Shown here piece after piece: positions 8,274 to 17,494 of a stretch of 64,000 nt of DNA. Within the stretch, counting starts at the first letter, position 1. Each line of letters opens with the position of its first letter. This stretch comes from UBA4416 sp964541155 (GTDB taxonomy: Bacteria; Bacteroidota; Bacteroidia; B-17B0; Aurantibacillaceae). Location of the stretch: contig CAZIPC010000002.1 in NCBI GenBank assembly GCA_964541155.1, positions 310,001-374,000 of the forward strand, read 5' to 3'. Made by a program: the position numbers and the translations under genes. The notes under the pieces are model-generated. The model ran no database searches. It saw nothing but the letters and a program-made list of their open reading frames with translations, and was not told the DNA's origin.

Positions 8274-8609
8274 ATGGAGACACTAGAGAAAATAAAAAAA
8301 TTTGAGAGCTTACATATTGTTTTTTGGCTTATTAAAGATAGTTGTTGGATGTTACAATTAAGATGGCTGGGCATTATAATGGTTATACCTACTGTTACAA
8401 TTGCTGTTATGATTGTTTATATTACTCGAAAAACAATCGACATATTTTTGAATTTAGCCATTTTATGTTGGATTATAGCCAATAGTTTATGGATGTATAT
8501 TGAGTTTTTTACAACTGGAGAATTAAAATTATGGTCTTCTATTCCATTTGCTGTAGGGTTTATTTTTACTGGTATTTATTATTATAAATACATAAAATTA
8601 AGAGAATAA
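8274..8609 (+). CDS. Small membrane protein of unknown function
   Basis: This 111-residue protein has three predicted membrane helices (about 30-50, 56-76 and 88-106), a charged N-terminus (METLEKIKKFESL) and a tryptophan-rich first loop. I do not recognise the family. It resembles small uncharacterised integral membrane proteins often found in Bacteroidota. It is transcribed away from the M16 peptidase gene and lies 94 bases upstream of icmF, with an A/T-only hairpin between them, so it may be independent of icmF. Confidence 0.6.
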   Translation: METLEKIKKFESLHIVFWLIKDSCWMLQLRWLGIIMVIPTVTIAVMIVYITRKTIDIFLNLAILCWIIANSLWMYIEFFTTGELKLWSSIPFAVGFIFTGIYYYKYIKLRE

Positions 8610-8620
8610 TACATCATAGA

Positions 8621-8647
8621 AATAAAATAAAACTCCTTTATTTTATT
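8621..8647 (+). terminator. Weak A/T hairpin, possible terminator
   Basis: A perfect 11-base stem of only A and T (8621-8631 with 8637-8647) closes a 5-base loop just after the small membrane protein gene. The absence of G/C pairs makes it a weak candidate. Confidence 0.3.
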
Positions 8648-8703
8648 ATTTCAAACGCATAAAAACTGTTATCTTAGCCAACTTAAATTAAAATTATTTT
8701 TTT

Positions 8704-11700
8704 ATGGAAACTACACCATATCAATCAAAACATAAAATTCGTATTGTTACTGCTGCTGCTTTATTTGATGGGCATGATGCAGCTATAAATATTATGCGCC
8801 GCATTATTCAATCAAGTGGAGCAGAGGTTATTCATTTAGGACATGATAGAAGTGCTCAAGAGGTAGTAAATTGTGCAATACAAGAAGACGCCAATGCGAT
8901 TGCAGTAACCAGCTATCAAGGGGGGCATGTTGAGTATTTTAAGTACATGTATGATTTGTTGAAAGAGAAAGGTTGCGAACATATAAAACTATTTGGCGGC
9001 GGCGGCGGAGTTATTTTACCTGAAGAAATTGAAGAGCTTCATAATTATGGGATTGCTCGTATTTATTCTCCTGATGACGGAAGAGCTTTGGGATTGCAAG
9101 GAATGATTAATGATTTACTTCGTCAGTGTGATTATCCCACAGGAACAAATATTAAAAATGAGGTAACAAAAATAACAGAAAAGGATTTTAAATCAATTGC
9201 TCGAATTATATCAGCTGCTGAAAATTTTAACGATGAAAATTTAACTTTATTAAATGAGTTAAAAATAAAAGCAGAAACATCTTCAACTCCTGTTTTAGGC
9301 ATAACAGGTACTGGAGGAGCCGGTAAATCAAGTTTAGTAGATGAGTTGGTACGTCGTTTTTTAATAGATTTTAAGAACAAACAAATTGCCATTATTTCAG
9401 TTGACCCATCTAAACGTAAAACTGGCGGGGCTTTATTAGGAGATCGTATTCGCATGAATGCAATCAAAAACGATAGAGTGTATATGCGTTCATTAGCTAC
9501 CCGTCAAAGTAATTTAGCGTTAAGTAAATATGTGCAAGATGCTGTAAATATTTGTAAAGCCGCAAACTTTGATTTAATTATATTAGAAACTTCAGGAATT
9601 GGTCAATCAGATACTGAAATCATAGAACACTCTAATATGAGTTTGTATGTGATGACTCCAGAGTATGGGGCTGCAACACAGTTAGAGAAAATTGATATGT
9701 TGGATTTTGCAGATATTATTGCTTTAAACAAATTTGACAAGCGAGGCGCCCTAGATGCTATACGCGATGTAAAAAAACAATACAAGCGTAATCATAATTT
9801 ATGGGAAATTGCAGATGAAGATATTCCTGTATTTGGAACAATTGCCTCTCAATTTAATGATCCAGGGATGAATCGTTTGTATAAGGCGATCATGAATAAA
9901 ATGGTTGAAAAAACAGGTAATAATGCATTAGCTTCTCAATTTCATATTACTGAAGAAATGAGCGAAAAAATATATATTATTCCTCCTTCAAAAACACGTT
10001 ATTTATCTGAAATTTCAGAAAACAATCGTAATTATGACAAACGAGTTAATCAACAAGCAGAAGTGGCTCAAAAATTATATGGTATCCAAAAAACTATCGA
10101 AACCATTTCTGAATCTAAAATAGATGATAAAGATCGATTGATAAAGGGATTACAAGAAGCCTTTGAAAAAACTAAATTAGACCTGGATCCACATCACTTA
10201 TTAGTGATTGAAGGATGGGAAGCAAAGAAAAAATTATATAGTAATGAGGTTTATGAATTTAAAGTTCGTGATAAAGTTTTAAAAATTGAAACACATTATG
10301 AATCTTTATCGCACTCTAAAATCCCCAAAATTGCTTCTCCAAAATATACGTCTTGGGGAGATATTTTAAAATGGACATTACAAGAAAATTTCCCGGGAGA
10401 TTTTCCATACACAGCAGGGATCTATCCGTTTAAACGCGAAGGAGAAGACCCTACACGTATGTTTGCTGGCGAAGGAGGCCCAGAAAGAACTAATAAACGA
10501 TTCCATTATGTAAGCAAGGGATTGCCTGCCGCTCGTTTAAGCACAGCATTTGATAGCGTAACACTTTATGGTAATGACCCAGATTATAGACCAGATATTT
10601 ATGGTAAGATTGGAAATTCGGGAGTAAGTATTTGTTGTTTAGACGATGCTAAAAAATTATATAGCGGATTTAATTTAGCAGATCCTAAAACCTCAGTATC
10701 AATGACGATTAATGGCCCAGCGCCTACAATGGCTGCGTTTTTTATGAATGCGGCCATTGATCAACAATGCGAAATTTATATAAAAACAAATGGTTTAGAA
10801 AAAGAAGTAGAAGCAAAAATAGATGCTATTTATAAATTAAAAGGGACTAAACGTCCATCTTATCAAGGGCAGTTACCAGAAGGTAATAACGGCTTAGGAT
10901 TAATGTTATTAGGTGTTACGGGAGATCAAGTATTACCTAATGATGTTTATCAAAAAATTAAAGCATCTACATTATCACAAGTTCGAGGAACAGTACAAGC
11001 AGATATTTTAAAAGAGGATCAAGCACAAAACACCTGTATTTTTAGCACAGAATTTAGTTTACGCGTGATGGGAGACGTACAGCAATATTTTATTGATCAA
11101 AAAGTACGTAATTTTTATTCTGTTTCAATTTCAGGATACCATATAGCTGAAGCAGGTGCAAATCCTATTTCACAATTAGCATTTACATTAGCTAACGGGT
11201 TTACCTTTGTTGAATATTATTTAAGCAGAGGAATGAATATTGATGACTTTGCACCAAATTTATCATTCTTCTTCAGTAATGGGATTGATCCAGAATATAG
11301 TGTTATTGGCCGTGTAGCTCGTCGTATATGGGCTAAAGCCATGAAATATAAATATAATGGTAATGAAAGAAGTCAAATGTTGAAGTACCATATTCAAACT
11401 TCTGGTCGTTCATTGCATGCTCAAGAGATTGATTTTAACGACATAAGAACAACTTTGCAAGCCTTGTATGCCATTTATGATAATTGTAATTCATTGCATA
11501 CCAATGCATACGATGAAGCAATCACAACACCAACCGAAGAATCTGTAAGAAGAGCTATGGCTATTCAATTAATTATTAATCGTGAATTAGGATTAGCTAA
11601 AAATGAAAATCCATTACAAGGATCGTTTATTATTGAGGAATTAACAGATTTAGTGGAAGAAGCCGTTTTACAAGAATTTGATAGAATTTCCGAAAGAGGA

Positions 11701-12084
11701 GGGGTATTAGGAGCCATGGAAACCATGTACCAAAGAGGACAAATACAAGAAGAAAGCTTGTATTATGAAACTTTAAAACATACAGGTGAATACCCAATTA
11801 TTGGCGTTAATACATTCTTATCAAGTAAAGGTAGCCCTACGGTATTACCAAGAGAAGTTATTAGATCAACTACGGAAGAAAAAGAATATCAAATTACAAT
11901 GTTGGCAGAATTACATAAAACCCATGCCGACAAACATGATGAAATGGTAAAACGACTGCAAACAGCAGCAATACAAAACAAAAATATTTTTGCCGAATTA
12001 ATGGATGCAGCTAAATTTATGAGTTTAGGAGAGGTAACTAAATGTTTATTTGAAGTAGGAGGGCAGTATAGAAGAAATATGTAG
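8704..12084 (+). CDS. icmF: Fused isobutyryl-CoA mutase IcmF (B12 domain, G-protein chaperone, mutase)
   Basis: This 1126-residue adenosylcobalamin enzyme has the IcmF domain order. The N-terminal B12-binding domain (about 10-140) has Asp22-x-His24 in LFDGHDAA, His24 being the predicted lower cobalt ligand. The MeaB-like GTPase domain (about 195-420) has its P-loop GTGGAGKSS at 202-210 and an NKFDKRG guanine-specificity motif. The C-terminal mutase barrel starts near residue 530 (GIYPFKREGEDPTRMFAGEGGPERTN). IcmF interconverts isobutyryl- and butyryl-CoA, or related branched acyl-CoAs, with the fused G-protein protecting cofactor loading. Fusion separates it from classical methylmalonyl-CoA mutase, which has separate chaperone genes. 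Exact substrate cannot be settled from sequence reading. No related metabolic genes flank it. Confidence 0.93.
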   Translation: METTPYQSKHKIRIVTAAALFDGHDAAINIMRRIIQSSGAEVIHLGHDRSAQEVVNCAIQEDANAIAVTSYQGGHVEYFKYMYDLLKEKGCEHIKLFGGGGGVILPEEIEELHNYGIARIYSPDDGRALGLQGMINDLLRQCDYPTGTNIKNEVTKITEKDFKSIARIISAAENFNDENLTLLNELKIKAETSSTPVLGITGTGGAGKSSLVDELVRRFLIDFKNKQIAIISVDPSKRKTGGALLGDRIRMNAIKNDRVYMRSLATRQSNLALSKYVQDAVNICKAANFDLIILETSGIGQSDTEIIEHSNMSLYVMTPEYGAATQLEKIDMLDFADIIALNKFDKRGALDAIRDVKKQYKRNHNLWEIADEDIPVFGTIASQFNDPGMNRLYKAIMNKMVEKTGNNALASQFHITEEMSEKIYIIPPSKTRYLSEISENNRNYDKRVNQQAEVAQKLYGIQKTIETISESKIDDKDRLIKGLQEAFEKTKLDLDPHHLLVIEGWEAKKKLYSNEVYEFKVRDKVLKIETHYESLSHSKIPKIASPKYTSWGDILKWTLQENFPGDFPYTAGIYPFKREGEDPTRMFAGEGGPERTNKRFHYVSKGLPAARLSTAFDSVTLYGNDPDYRPDIYGKIGNSGVSICCLDDAKKLYSGFNLADPKTSVSMTINGPAPTMAAFFMNAAIDQQCEIYIKTNGLEKEVEAKIDAIYKLKGTKRPSYQGQLPEGNNGLGLMLLGVTGDQVLPNDVYQKIKASTLSQVRGTVQADILKEDQAQNTCIFSTEFSLRVMGDVQQYFIDQKVRNFYSVSISGYHIAEAGANPISQLAFTLANGFTFVEYYLSRGMNIDDFAPNLSFFFSNGIDPEYSVIGRVARRIWAKAMKYKYNGNERSQMLKYHIQTSGRSLHAQEIDFNDIRTTLQALYAIYDNCNSLHTNAYDEAITTPTEESVRRAMAIQLIINRELGLAKNENPLQGSFIIEELTDLVEEAVLQEFDRISERGGVLGAMETMYQRGQIQEESLYYETLKHTGEYPIIGVNTFLSSKGSPTVLPREVIRSTTEEKEYQITMLAELHKTHADKHDEMVKRLQTAAIQNKNIFAELMDAAKFMSLGEVTKCLFEVGGQYRRNM

Positions 12085-12149
12085 TTGGAAGAAAAACGAA
12101 CAATTTAATTTAACAACAACTTAAAAACACATCTAAATCGTGTTATTTC

Positions 12150-12179
12150 TTGTTTATAGTCAGAAAATTCTTATTTTTG
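12150..12179 (+). promoter_or_regulatory. Promoter, TTG-N19-TATTTTTG
   Basis: A -33 TTG at 12150-12152 and a -7 TATTTTTG at 12172-12179, 19 bases apart, match the Bacteroidota consensus. The element lies 18 bases upstream of the ATG at 12198. It also shows that the longer open frame beginning at the TTG at 12150 is not translated from there. Confidence 0.7.
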
Positions 12180-12197
12180 TTAACAATTATTAATGAG

Positions 12198-12923
12198 ATG
12201 AAAAAATCAGTATACTTTTTAACTGCACTTTTACTTTGTACAAGCATTTTAAAATTAAATGCTCAAAGTAGAGCTGTAGACTTTAAATCTTTTTTACATA
12301 ATACTAAATTAAATTTAGAAAAAACGCCATGGGTTGTTGGTTTAGCTGGCAATGTGATAGATGATGACGGAAAACCATTTAAGAGTTTATTTGATACCAA
12401 AAAATCATGGAATGTTCTGCCTTTCCCAACCAGAGTAACTTGTGAAAAAATTATGTTGTATAGTTGGAGTACTGAGTTTGCTTTTTCCTATAATCATATA
12501 AAAACTGGAAAAAACATTAATGGAGATGTTAGAACCTATACTGGGAATTATCTTTGTTTTGATTTATCTGCAAAATATAATTTTAATAAATATTTTCAAG
12601 AGTACAATTGGATAGATGCTTATTCAATAACCGGATTAGGTTATACGATGCGTGATGCTGAAAAATATAAAAAAGTTGTAACTGCTAATTTAGGTGTTGG
12701 CGCAACAGTTTGGGTGTATGAGGCAATGCTTGGAGTTAATATTCAATCAGTAGCAAAGTTTGGTTTAACCTCTCCATTTATTAAAACAGGAGCAAATTAT
12801 TTACAACACTCTGCAGGGGTTGTATTTAAATTTGGAGGGTTAGCAGGCTTAAGAGTTGGAAAATCTGGAGCTAAGTATAAATTTTTTCAAAATAGAAAAC
12901 CAATAGGAGAAAAAATTAATTAA
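12198..12923 (+). CDS. Predicted outer-membrane beta-barrel protein
   Basis: The 241-residue product starts MKKSVYFLTALLLC and has a signal peptide ending near LKLNAQ, the usual cut site (..AQ) of Bacteroidota secreted proteins. The rest is rich in alternating aromatic and polar residues, with repeated strand-like segments (TEFAFSYNH, YNWIDAYSITGLGY, GVGATVWVYEAMLGVNI). It ends in a positively charged tail. This fits a small outer-membrane barrel similar to OmpA-less porin-like proteins, but no family can be named. The ATG at 12198 was chosen over an upstream TTG because the upstream stretch contains a well-formed promoter and a good signal peptide begins at 12198. A strong terminator follows, so the gene is monocistronic. 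Confidence 0.7.
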   Translation: MKKSVYFLTALLLCTSILKLNAQSRAVDFKSFLHNTKLNLEKTPWVVGLAGNVIDDDGKPFKSLFDTKKSWNVLPFPTRVTCEKIMLYSWSTEFAFSYNHIKTGKNINGDVRTYTGNYLCFDLSAKYNFNKYFQEYNWIDAYSITGLGYTMRDAEKYKKVVTANLGVGATVWVYEAMLGVNIQSVAKFGLTSPFIKTGANYLQHSAGVVFKFGGLAGLRVGKSGAKYKFFQNRKPIGEKIN

Positions 12924-12945
12924 ACTAATTTAAAATTAGTATTTT

Positions 12946-12975
12946 AAAGGGTTGCTTATGCAACCCTTTTTTTTA
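12946..12975 (+). terminator. Intrinsic terminator after the barrel protein gene
   Basis: A perfect 10-base stem (12946-12955 with 12960-12969) with a TTAT loop is followed by a run of T residues on the plus strand, 22 bases after the stop codon. Confidence 0.85.
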
Positions 12976-13080
12976 CCCAATATATTAGAGGGACTTATTT
13001 TAATAAAAATATTATAATGTTTATACAAAAGAACTACTTATTAAAAATAAATTGTATTTGAGAAATAGTATATAGTACAT

Positions 13081-13115
13081 AAATAAAAAGGGAAACATTG
13101 TTTCCCTTTTTATTT
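13081..13115 (-). terminator. Terminator at the end of the polysaccharide operon
   Basis: A perfect 16-base stem (13081-13096 with 13100-13115) with a 3-base loop has T-rich tails on both strands, so it could stop transcription either way. It lies 21 bases past the wzc stop codon and most likely ends the long minus-strand polysaccharide transcript. Confidence 0.85.
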
Positions 13116-13136
13116 ATAAATTAGCTATAAACAGCA

Positions 13137-15527
13137 TTAAGACCAATCAAACAATAAGCGTTTCCATAACGGAACATGCTTGGATTGTCCATAATAGCCG
13201 TATGATCCATAACCATAACCATAACCATAACCGTAACCATAACCATAACCTTTTTTATAGTTAGCTCCATTAATTAAACAGCCAAGATTAGGTAATCGAT
13301 TTTCTTTATTTAAACTATCTACAATTCTTAAAAGTCGTTTATCTAAAACATCAGCACGTGCCACAAAAACAGTAGAATCGGCATATTTTGAAATTAATAA
13401 GGTGTCTGCAACAAGTCCAATTGGTGCAGTATCAACAATAACATAATCATAATGATTTCGTGTGTAATCAAAAATTTCTTTAACACGAGGGTGCATTAAT
13501 AATTCAGCAGGATTAGGGGGGATAGAGCCAGAAGGCAAAATATCTAAATTTTTAAATTCCTTTGGATTAAACACTACGTCTGGAACTGATAATTCATTAT
13601 CCATAATTAAATTAGTTAATCCTTTTTTATGTTCTAAATCTAGGTATTTTAAAATTTTAGGATTACGTAAATCTGTACCAATTAAGAGTACTTTTTTTCC
13701 AGCTAAAGCAAAAGAAGCTGCTACATTAAGAGAGATAAATGATTTTCCTTCTTTACCAACAGTTGAGGTGATAAATACTACTTTACATTTAGACTCTATT
13801 TTACTATTTAAAAATTCAATATTACTTCGTAGTATTCTAAAAGCTTCTGCTAAATTGGAATGTACATTTTCAATAACTACTAATTTATTACTGTTTTTAG
13901 ATTCTGGAATTTCGCCTAAATATGGAAGATTATAGATGTCTATTTCTTTTTTCCCATGAACTTTTGTATCGAGTAATGATAATATGTACAAAATAACAAT
14001 AGGAAGAATAAATCCAATTAATATAGATGTTAGGTAAATAATTTGTTTTTTTGGCGCTACCATAGCCCCATTACTATAGGCTTTGTCTATAATTTTAGTA
14101 TTGGCAACAGTTACTGCTAAAGCTATATTTGTTTCTTCTCGTTTTTGCAATAGGTATAAATACAAAGCTTCTTTAATTTGTTGTTGGCGTTCTATATTAC
14201 GATATTCTCTCTCATATTTTGGAACGGTTCCAATTTTAGAGTTAATTTCGTTTTCTTTTTTTGAAATTTCTTTTGATTTTATTTGCAGAGTGTTTTTTAA
14301 ATTATTTAAACTTTCTTCAATCGATTCTCTTAGCTGATATAGTTGATTGCTTAAGTTTTCTACAACAGGATTTCTTTCACCTGAATTTTTGATTAATCGG
14401 TTACGTTCTAAGCATAATCTATTATATTCATTGATTTGATTAGATAATGAGAGGTCGTTTAATCCTAAATTAGCTGGGATTAAATCGCTGGGCAAACGAT
14501 GTTTTATTATATATTCATTCATATACTCTGCAATACGAAGTTGGGTACTAATGTCCAACATGTTCATTTCGCTTTCGCTGCCTGTTTCTAAAAACAATTT
14601 TGCTTCAGATTTTACATCAGTTAATTTATGTTTGCTTTTAAAACTTTCCGCTTCTCCTTCTACTAAGCCAAGTTCATTTGTAATAAAACTGATACGTTCA
14701 TTAATAAAATTAGCGGTGTTTTGACTAATTTGATTTTTATCAGTAATCGCATCTAAATCATGTTGCTTAATTAAATTGTTAACTATATCAGCTGCTTTTT
14801 TTACACTAGCATCTCTTAAATTAATAGTAATTACGCTGGATGTTTTATTTACAGGGTTAACTTTTATTGAACCTAAATACGCATTAACAACATCTTCAAT
14901 TGGAGACATTATGACTCTGTAATTAGTATTGATATATGTTTCGTTAAAGTAACTTGTTGTATTTAAAATTAATTTTCCAAAAGGTACAGGAATCGATTCG
15001 CCAAAATTGTAAGCGCCAAGTATTTCACCGTCTTGATTTTTTAGAATAAATCGTTTATTGGATTCAGATACTACAATCCAATTACCAACTGGCTCGGTAT
15101 ATGATGAATCTGTTATTATATAATTAGCAATTATAGGACGATCATGATATCTTTCGTGCTCAATAGGACGACCATATGAAAAATAGGATATATTTAATTG
15201 TAATTCTTTAACAACACGAGTCATTAGTGAGCGTGACTTTAATATCTCGATTTCATTATCAATGTTTTTATCGCTTTTTAATAATCCTAAATCTTCAAAA
15301 GCAGATAGTTCGTTGCTAACACCGCCATTTTTGTCATCTTTAATCAAAATGCTGGCATTTACTTCATAAAGAGGAGTTTGGTATCTAAGGTATACAAAAC
15401 CAAGGCTAATAGAAATAATAATACTAATGACAAACCATTTCCAATGAAAGATATATCTTACAAATAAATCTTTTAAACTATTTTCGTGTATCCCTTCTGT
15501 TGAAATGTTATACTGATCTAATTCCAT
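13137..15527 (-). CDS. wzc: Wzc-type polysaccharide co-polymerase / tyrosine kinase
   Basis: The 796-residue inner-membrane protein controls chain length and export of the polysaccharide. A Wzz-type domain with a first membrane helix (about 30-48) is followed by a coiled-coil periplasmic region (about 270-470). A second membrane helix (about 500-518) leads into a cytoplasmic BY-kinase domain. This has Walker A in STVGKEGKS, Walker A' in LLIGTDLRNPK and Walker B in YVIVDTAP. The tail (760-773) is seven Gly-Tyr pairs followed by SYGYYG, giving a dense tyrosine cluster, the usual autophosphorylation target of BY-kinases. No Wzb-type phosphatase gene is seen in the window. It starts 9 bases after the wza stop. 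The tail is encoded by a hexanucleotide repeat (13207-13248). Confidence 0.95.
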   Translation of the reverse strand: MELDQYNISTEGIHENSLKDLFVRYIFHWKWFVISIIISISLGFVYLRYQTPLYEVNASILIKDDKNGGVSNELSAFEDLGLLKSDKNIDNEIEILKSRSLMTRVVKELQLNISYFSYGRPIEHERYHDRPIIANYIITDSSYTEPVGNWIVVSESNKRFILKNQDGEILGAYNFGESIPVPFGKLILNTTSYFNETYINTNYRVIMSPIEDVVNAYLGSIKVNPVNKTSSVITINLRDASVKKAADIVNNLIKQHDLDAITDKNQISQNTANFINERISFITNELGLVEGEAESFKSKHKLTDVKSEAKLFLETGSESEMNMLDISTQLRIAEYMNEYIIKHRLPSDLIPANLGLNDLSLSNQINEYNRLCLERNRLIKNSGERNPVVENLSNQLYQLRESIEESLNNLKNTLQIKSKEISKKENEINSKIGTVPKYEREYRNIERQQQIKEALYLYLLQKREETNIALAVTVANTKIIDKAYSNGAMVAPKKQIIYLTSILIGFILPIVILYILSLLDTKVHGKKEIDIYNLPYLGEIPESKNSNKLVVIENVHSNLAEAFRILRSNIEFLNSKIESKCKVVFITSTVGKEGKSFISLNVAASFALAGKKVLLIGTDLRNPKILKYLDLEHKKGLTNLIMDNELSVPDVVFNPKEFKNLDILPSGSIPPNPAELLMHPRVKEIFDYTRNHYDYVIVDTAPIGLVADTLLISKYADSTVFVARADVLDKRLLRIVDSLNKENRLPNLGCLINGANYKKGYGYGYGYGYGYGYGSYGYYGQSKHVPLWKRLLFDWS
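13207..13248 (-). repeat. Hexanucleotide repeat (CCATAA on plus strand) x7 in wzc
   Basis: Seven tandem six-base units, six identical and one with a single A-to-G change, encode the Gly-Tyr pairs at the C-terminus of Wzc. Because the unit is a multiple of three, gain or loss of copies would change the number of tyrosines without breaking the frame. Confidence 0.9.
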
Positions 15528-15536
15528 AAAAATTGA

Positions 15537-16319
15537 TTAACGTGTTAATAAGGCGGCTAGTGTAATTAATATTGAGATAGTAGAAATTATTAAACTTACA
15601 TTGCTAGTATTTACAACTGATGAGTTTATTTTTGCACGATTTGGCTGTACATACACTACGTCGTTTTGTTGTAAGAAATAAACTGGAGAATTAAAAAGTT
15701 CTTTAGATGTTAAATCAACTCTGTACTCTGTACGCTTGCCTTCTATTTCTCTAATAATCATAATGTTTTTTCTAATACCTGTAATCTGTAAATCACCTGC
15801 AATTCCTAATGCTTCTGGGAGTGTAATACGTTCGTTAGGTATTGTAAATGTACCAGGATTTCTTACTTCTCCTAAAACAGTTACTTTAAAATTTAAAATT
15901 CTAATTAAGATAGTTGGGTTAACTAAATATGGTTTTAATTGTTCTTTAAGTATATCAATAGCATCACTTCTTTCTAATCCTCCTAATTTAATTTTTCCTA
16001 TTACTGGAAAAGTAATATTGCCTTCTTTATCTATTAAATAACCCGGAGGGCTTTGTGATCCTTGAACATAGCCTCCAATATTTTGATTTATATTATTTGT
16101 AGGCATATTAAATGGTTTAGTTGATGTTTCGTCTAAGCCCATAACAGTAATAGATAAAATATCGCCAGTTTGTAAAACCAGAGAATAGCTTGAATTACTT
16201 TGCGAGTTTGTTGTATTACCTTGAAAGTATATTAGTTTTTTAGTATCGGTGCAGGCATTAAATAAAATATTAATAATTAGAAGAAAAAAAAACCGTATGC
16301 TAATTGTTTTAAATGTCAT
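15537..16319 (-). CDS. wza: Wza-type outer-membrane polysaccharide export lipoprotein
   Basis: This 260-residue member of the polysaccharide export (OPX) family begins with a lipoprotein signal (lipobox ending at Cys23, INILFNAC). It carries a Poly_export domain at about 45-130 (LQTGDILSITVMGLDE, then GYLIDKEGNITFPVIGKIKLGG). A SLBB domain follows at about 145-230 (VTVLGEVRNPGTFTIPNERITL). The C-terminus has a hydrophobic segment (VSLIISTISILITLAALL), common in Bacteroidota OPX proteins, where it may replace the helix that crosses the outer membrane in E. coli Wza. With Wzc downstream it forms the trans-envelope export pair. Confidence 0.95.
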   Translation of the reverse strand: MTFKTISIRFFFLLIINILFNACTDTKKLIYFQGNTTNSQSNSSYSLVLQTGDILSITVMGLDETSTKPFNMPTNNINQNIGGYVQGSQSPPGYLIDKEGNITFPVIGKIKLGGLERSDAIDILKEQLKPYLVNPTILIRILNFKVTVLGEVRNPGTFTIPNERITLPEALGIAGDLQITGIRKNIMIIREIEGKRTEYRVDLTSKELFNSPVYFLQQNDVVYVQPNRAKINSSVVNTSNVSLIISTISILITLAALLTR

Positions 16320-16392
16320 AATTACTAGTGTTTTTTAATAGAGTGAATATAGTTAATTTAAGTAAAATGGTATAATTTATCTATTTTTGATT

Positions 16393-17427
16393 TTAGGCGC
16401 TTCTTTTGCATTTAAACAATATATTGTAAATAGCTTTAAAGAAATATTTTGTATCTGTAGTATAAGGGTGTTTCATTTTTTCTGTAAGATAATCTCTTTC
16501 TGCTTGAATAACAGAATCAACATCACCTTTTCTATCTAAAGCAACATAAGGAGGAATGCAACCTGGTTTAAATTTTAATCTAATACTTTGAAGATCTGTA
16601 GGAATATCTTCAAAGTATCGTTTTGAAATTGGGCGTACGCCAACTAATTTTAATTCGCCTTTGCATACATTAATTAATTGAGGCAATTCGTCTAGCCAGT
16701 AGCGCCTTAGTATTCGGCCCCATGGAGTTAGCCTAAAGTCATTTTTGGGCTTACCAGAATCGGCATAGCCGTTTAAATTTAAAATATAATCTTGTAAATA
16801 TTCGGCATAAGGGTGCATAGTTCTAAATTTATAAATGCCAATAATTTCTCCATTTTTTCCCATACGAGGCATTTTAAAAAGAGGACCATAACTGGCATTC
16901 ATATTAAACATAGCAGGCCCAGTTTTTTTAGCAACAATATATGTTAAGCCGTTAAAAGCTTCGCTAGCTTCTATTTTAAAACCACAACTCACTAATCTGC
17001 CCATCACTTCTGCCTTAGATAATAAGCGATTACGACCTCTTGTAATTAAAAAATAAATTTTTTTAAATCCCCATAATTTTGGAAACACTCTTAAAAAGAT
17101 AAATTCCAACATAAACCATATGTTTTTTACAATTGGAATATGCCCCATTCTCTGCCTTTCTTTTCTTGCAGTAATAGTCTCGCAACAAACGATAAACACA
17201 TCATCGTTTTTGAGTTTGCTATTTACAGTTTCAAAAAATTTATTGATAAATCTAATATTGTTTACTAGGCTAAGATTAATAATAGCATGAGGATTGGTAT
17301 AACAATTTAAGATATTAAACTCATTTGTAGTGCTTACTATAAAAGTATCTTTAGAGTTTGTTGAAATAAATGAGTTAAAAAAAGCATATGCTTTTTCTCC
17401 TACTTTATCTATTAAGAACTTGTTCAA
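16393..17427 (-). CDS. Priming sugar-phosphate transferase with unusual N-terminal domain
   Basis: Residues about 175-344 of this 344-residue protein form the bacterial sugar-phosphate transferase (WcaJ/PglC) catalytic domain, with KFRTMHPYAE, RLTPWGRILRRYWLDELPQLINV and LVGVRPISKRYF. It moves a sugar-1-phosphate from a nucleotide sugar to undecaprenyl phosphate, the first step of repeat-unit synthesis. The N-terminal 170 residues are not the usual four-helix membrane domain. They contain a segment like a methyltransferase-type fold (RFINKFFETVNSKLKNDDVF, then VMGRLVSCGFKIEASEAFNGLTYIVAKK). The start codon is TTG at 17427; no in-frame ATG occurs before residue 119, and a candidate -7 element lies 32 bases upstream. 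The start is therefore uncertain, the catalytic call is firm. Confidence 0.88.
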   Translation of the reverse strand: MNKFLIDKVGEKAYAFFNSFISTNSKDTFIVSTTNEFNILNCYTNPHAIINLSLVNNIRFINKFFETVNSKLKNDDVFIVCCETITARKERQRMGHIPIVKNIWFMLEFIFLRVFPKLWGFKKIYFLITRGRNRLLSKAEVMGRLVSCGFKIEASEAFNGLTYIVAKKTGPAMFNMNASYGPLFKMPRMGKNGEIIGIYKFRTMHPYAEYLQDYILNLNGYADSGKPKNDFRLTPWGRILRRYWLDELPQLINVCKGELKLVGVRPISKRYFEDIPTDLQSIRLKFKPGCIPPYVALDRKGDVDSVIQAERDYLTEKMKHPYTTDTKYFFKAIYNILFKCKRSA

Positions 17428-17458
17428 AGGACAACTAACTGTTACTAAATTGTTTTAA

Positions 17459-17466
17459 CAAAGTTA
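17459..17466 (-). promoter_or_regulatory. Possible internal promoter -7 element before the priming transferase
   Basis: On the minus strand this reads TAACTTTG, matching TAnnTTTG, in a 67-base gap between two genes of the long operon. No TTG -33 element is evident. If active it would drive the transferase, wza and wzc separately from the assembly genes. Confidence 0.35.
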
Positions 17467-17494
17467 CGGATAAATTATTTTGTATAAAAATAAC

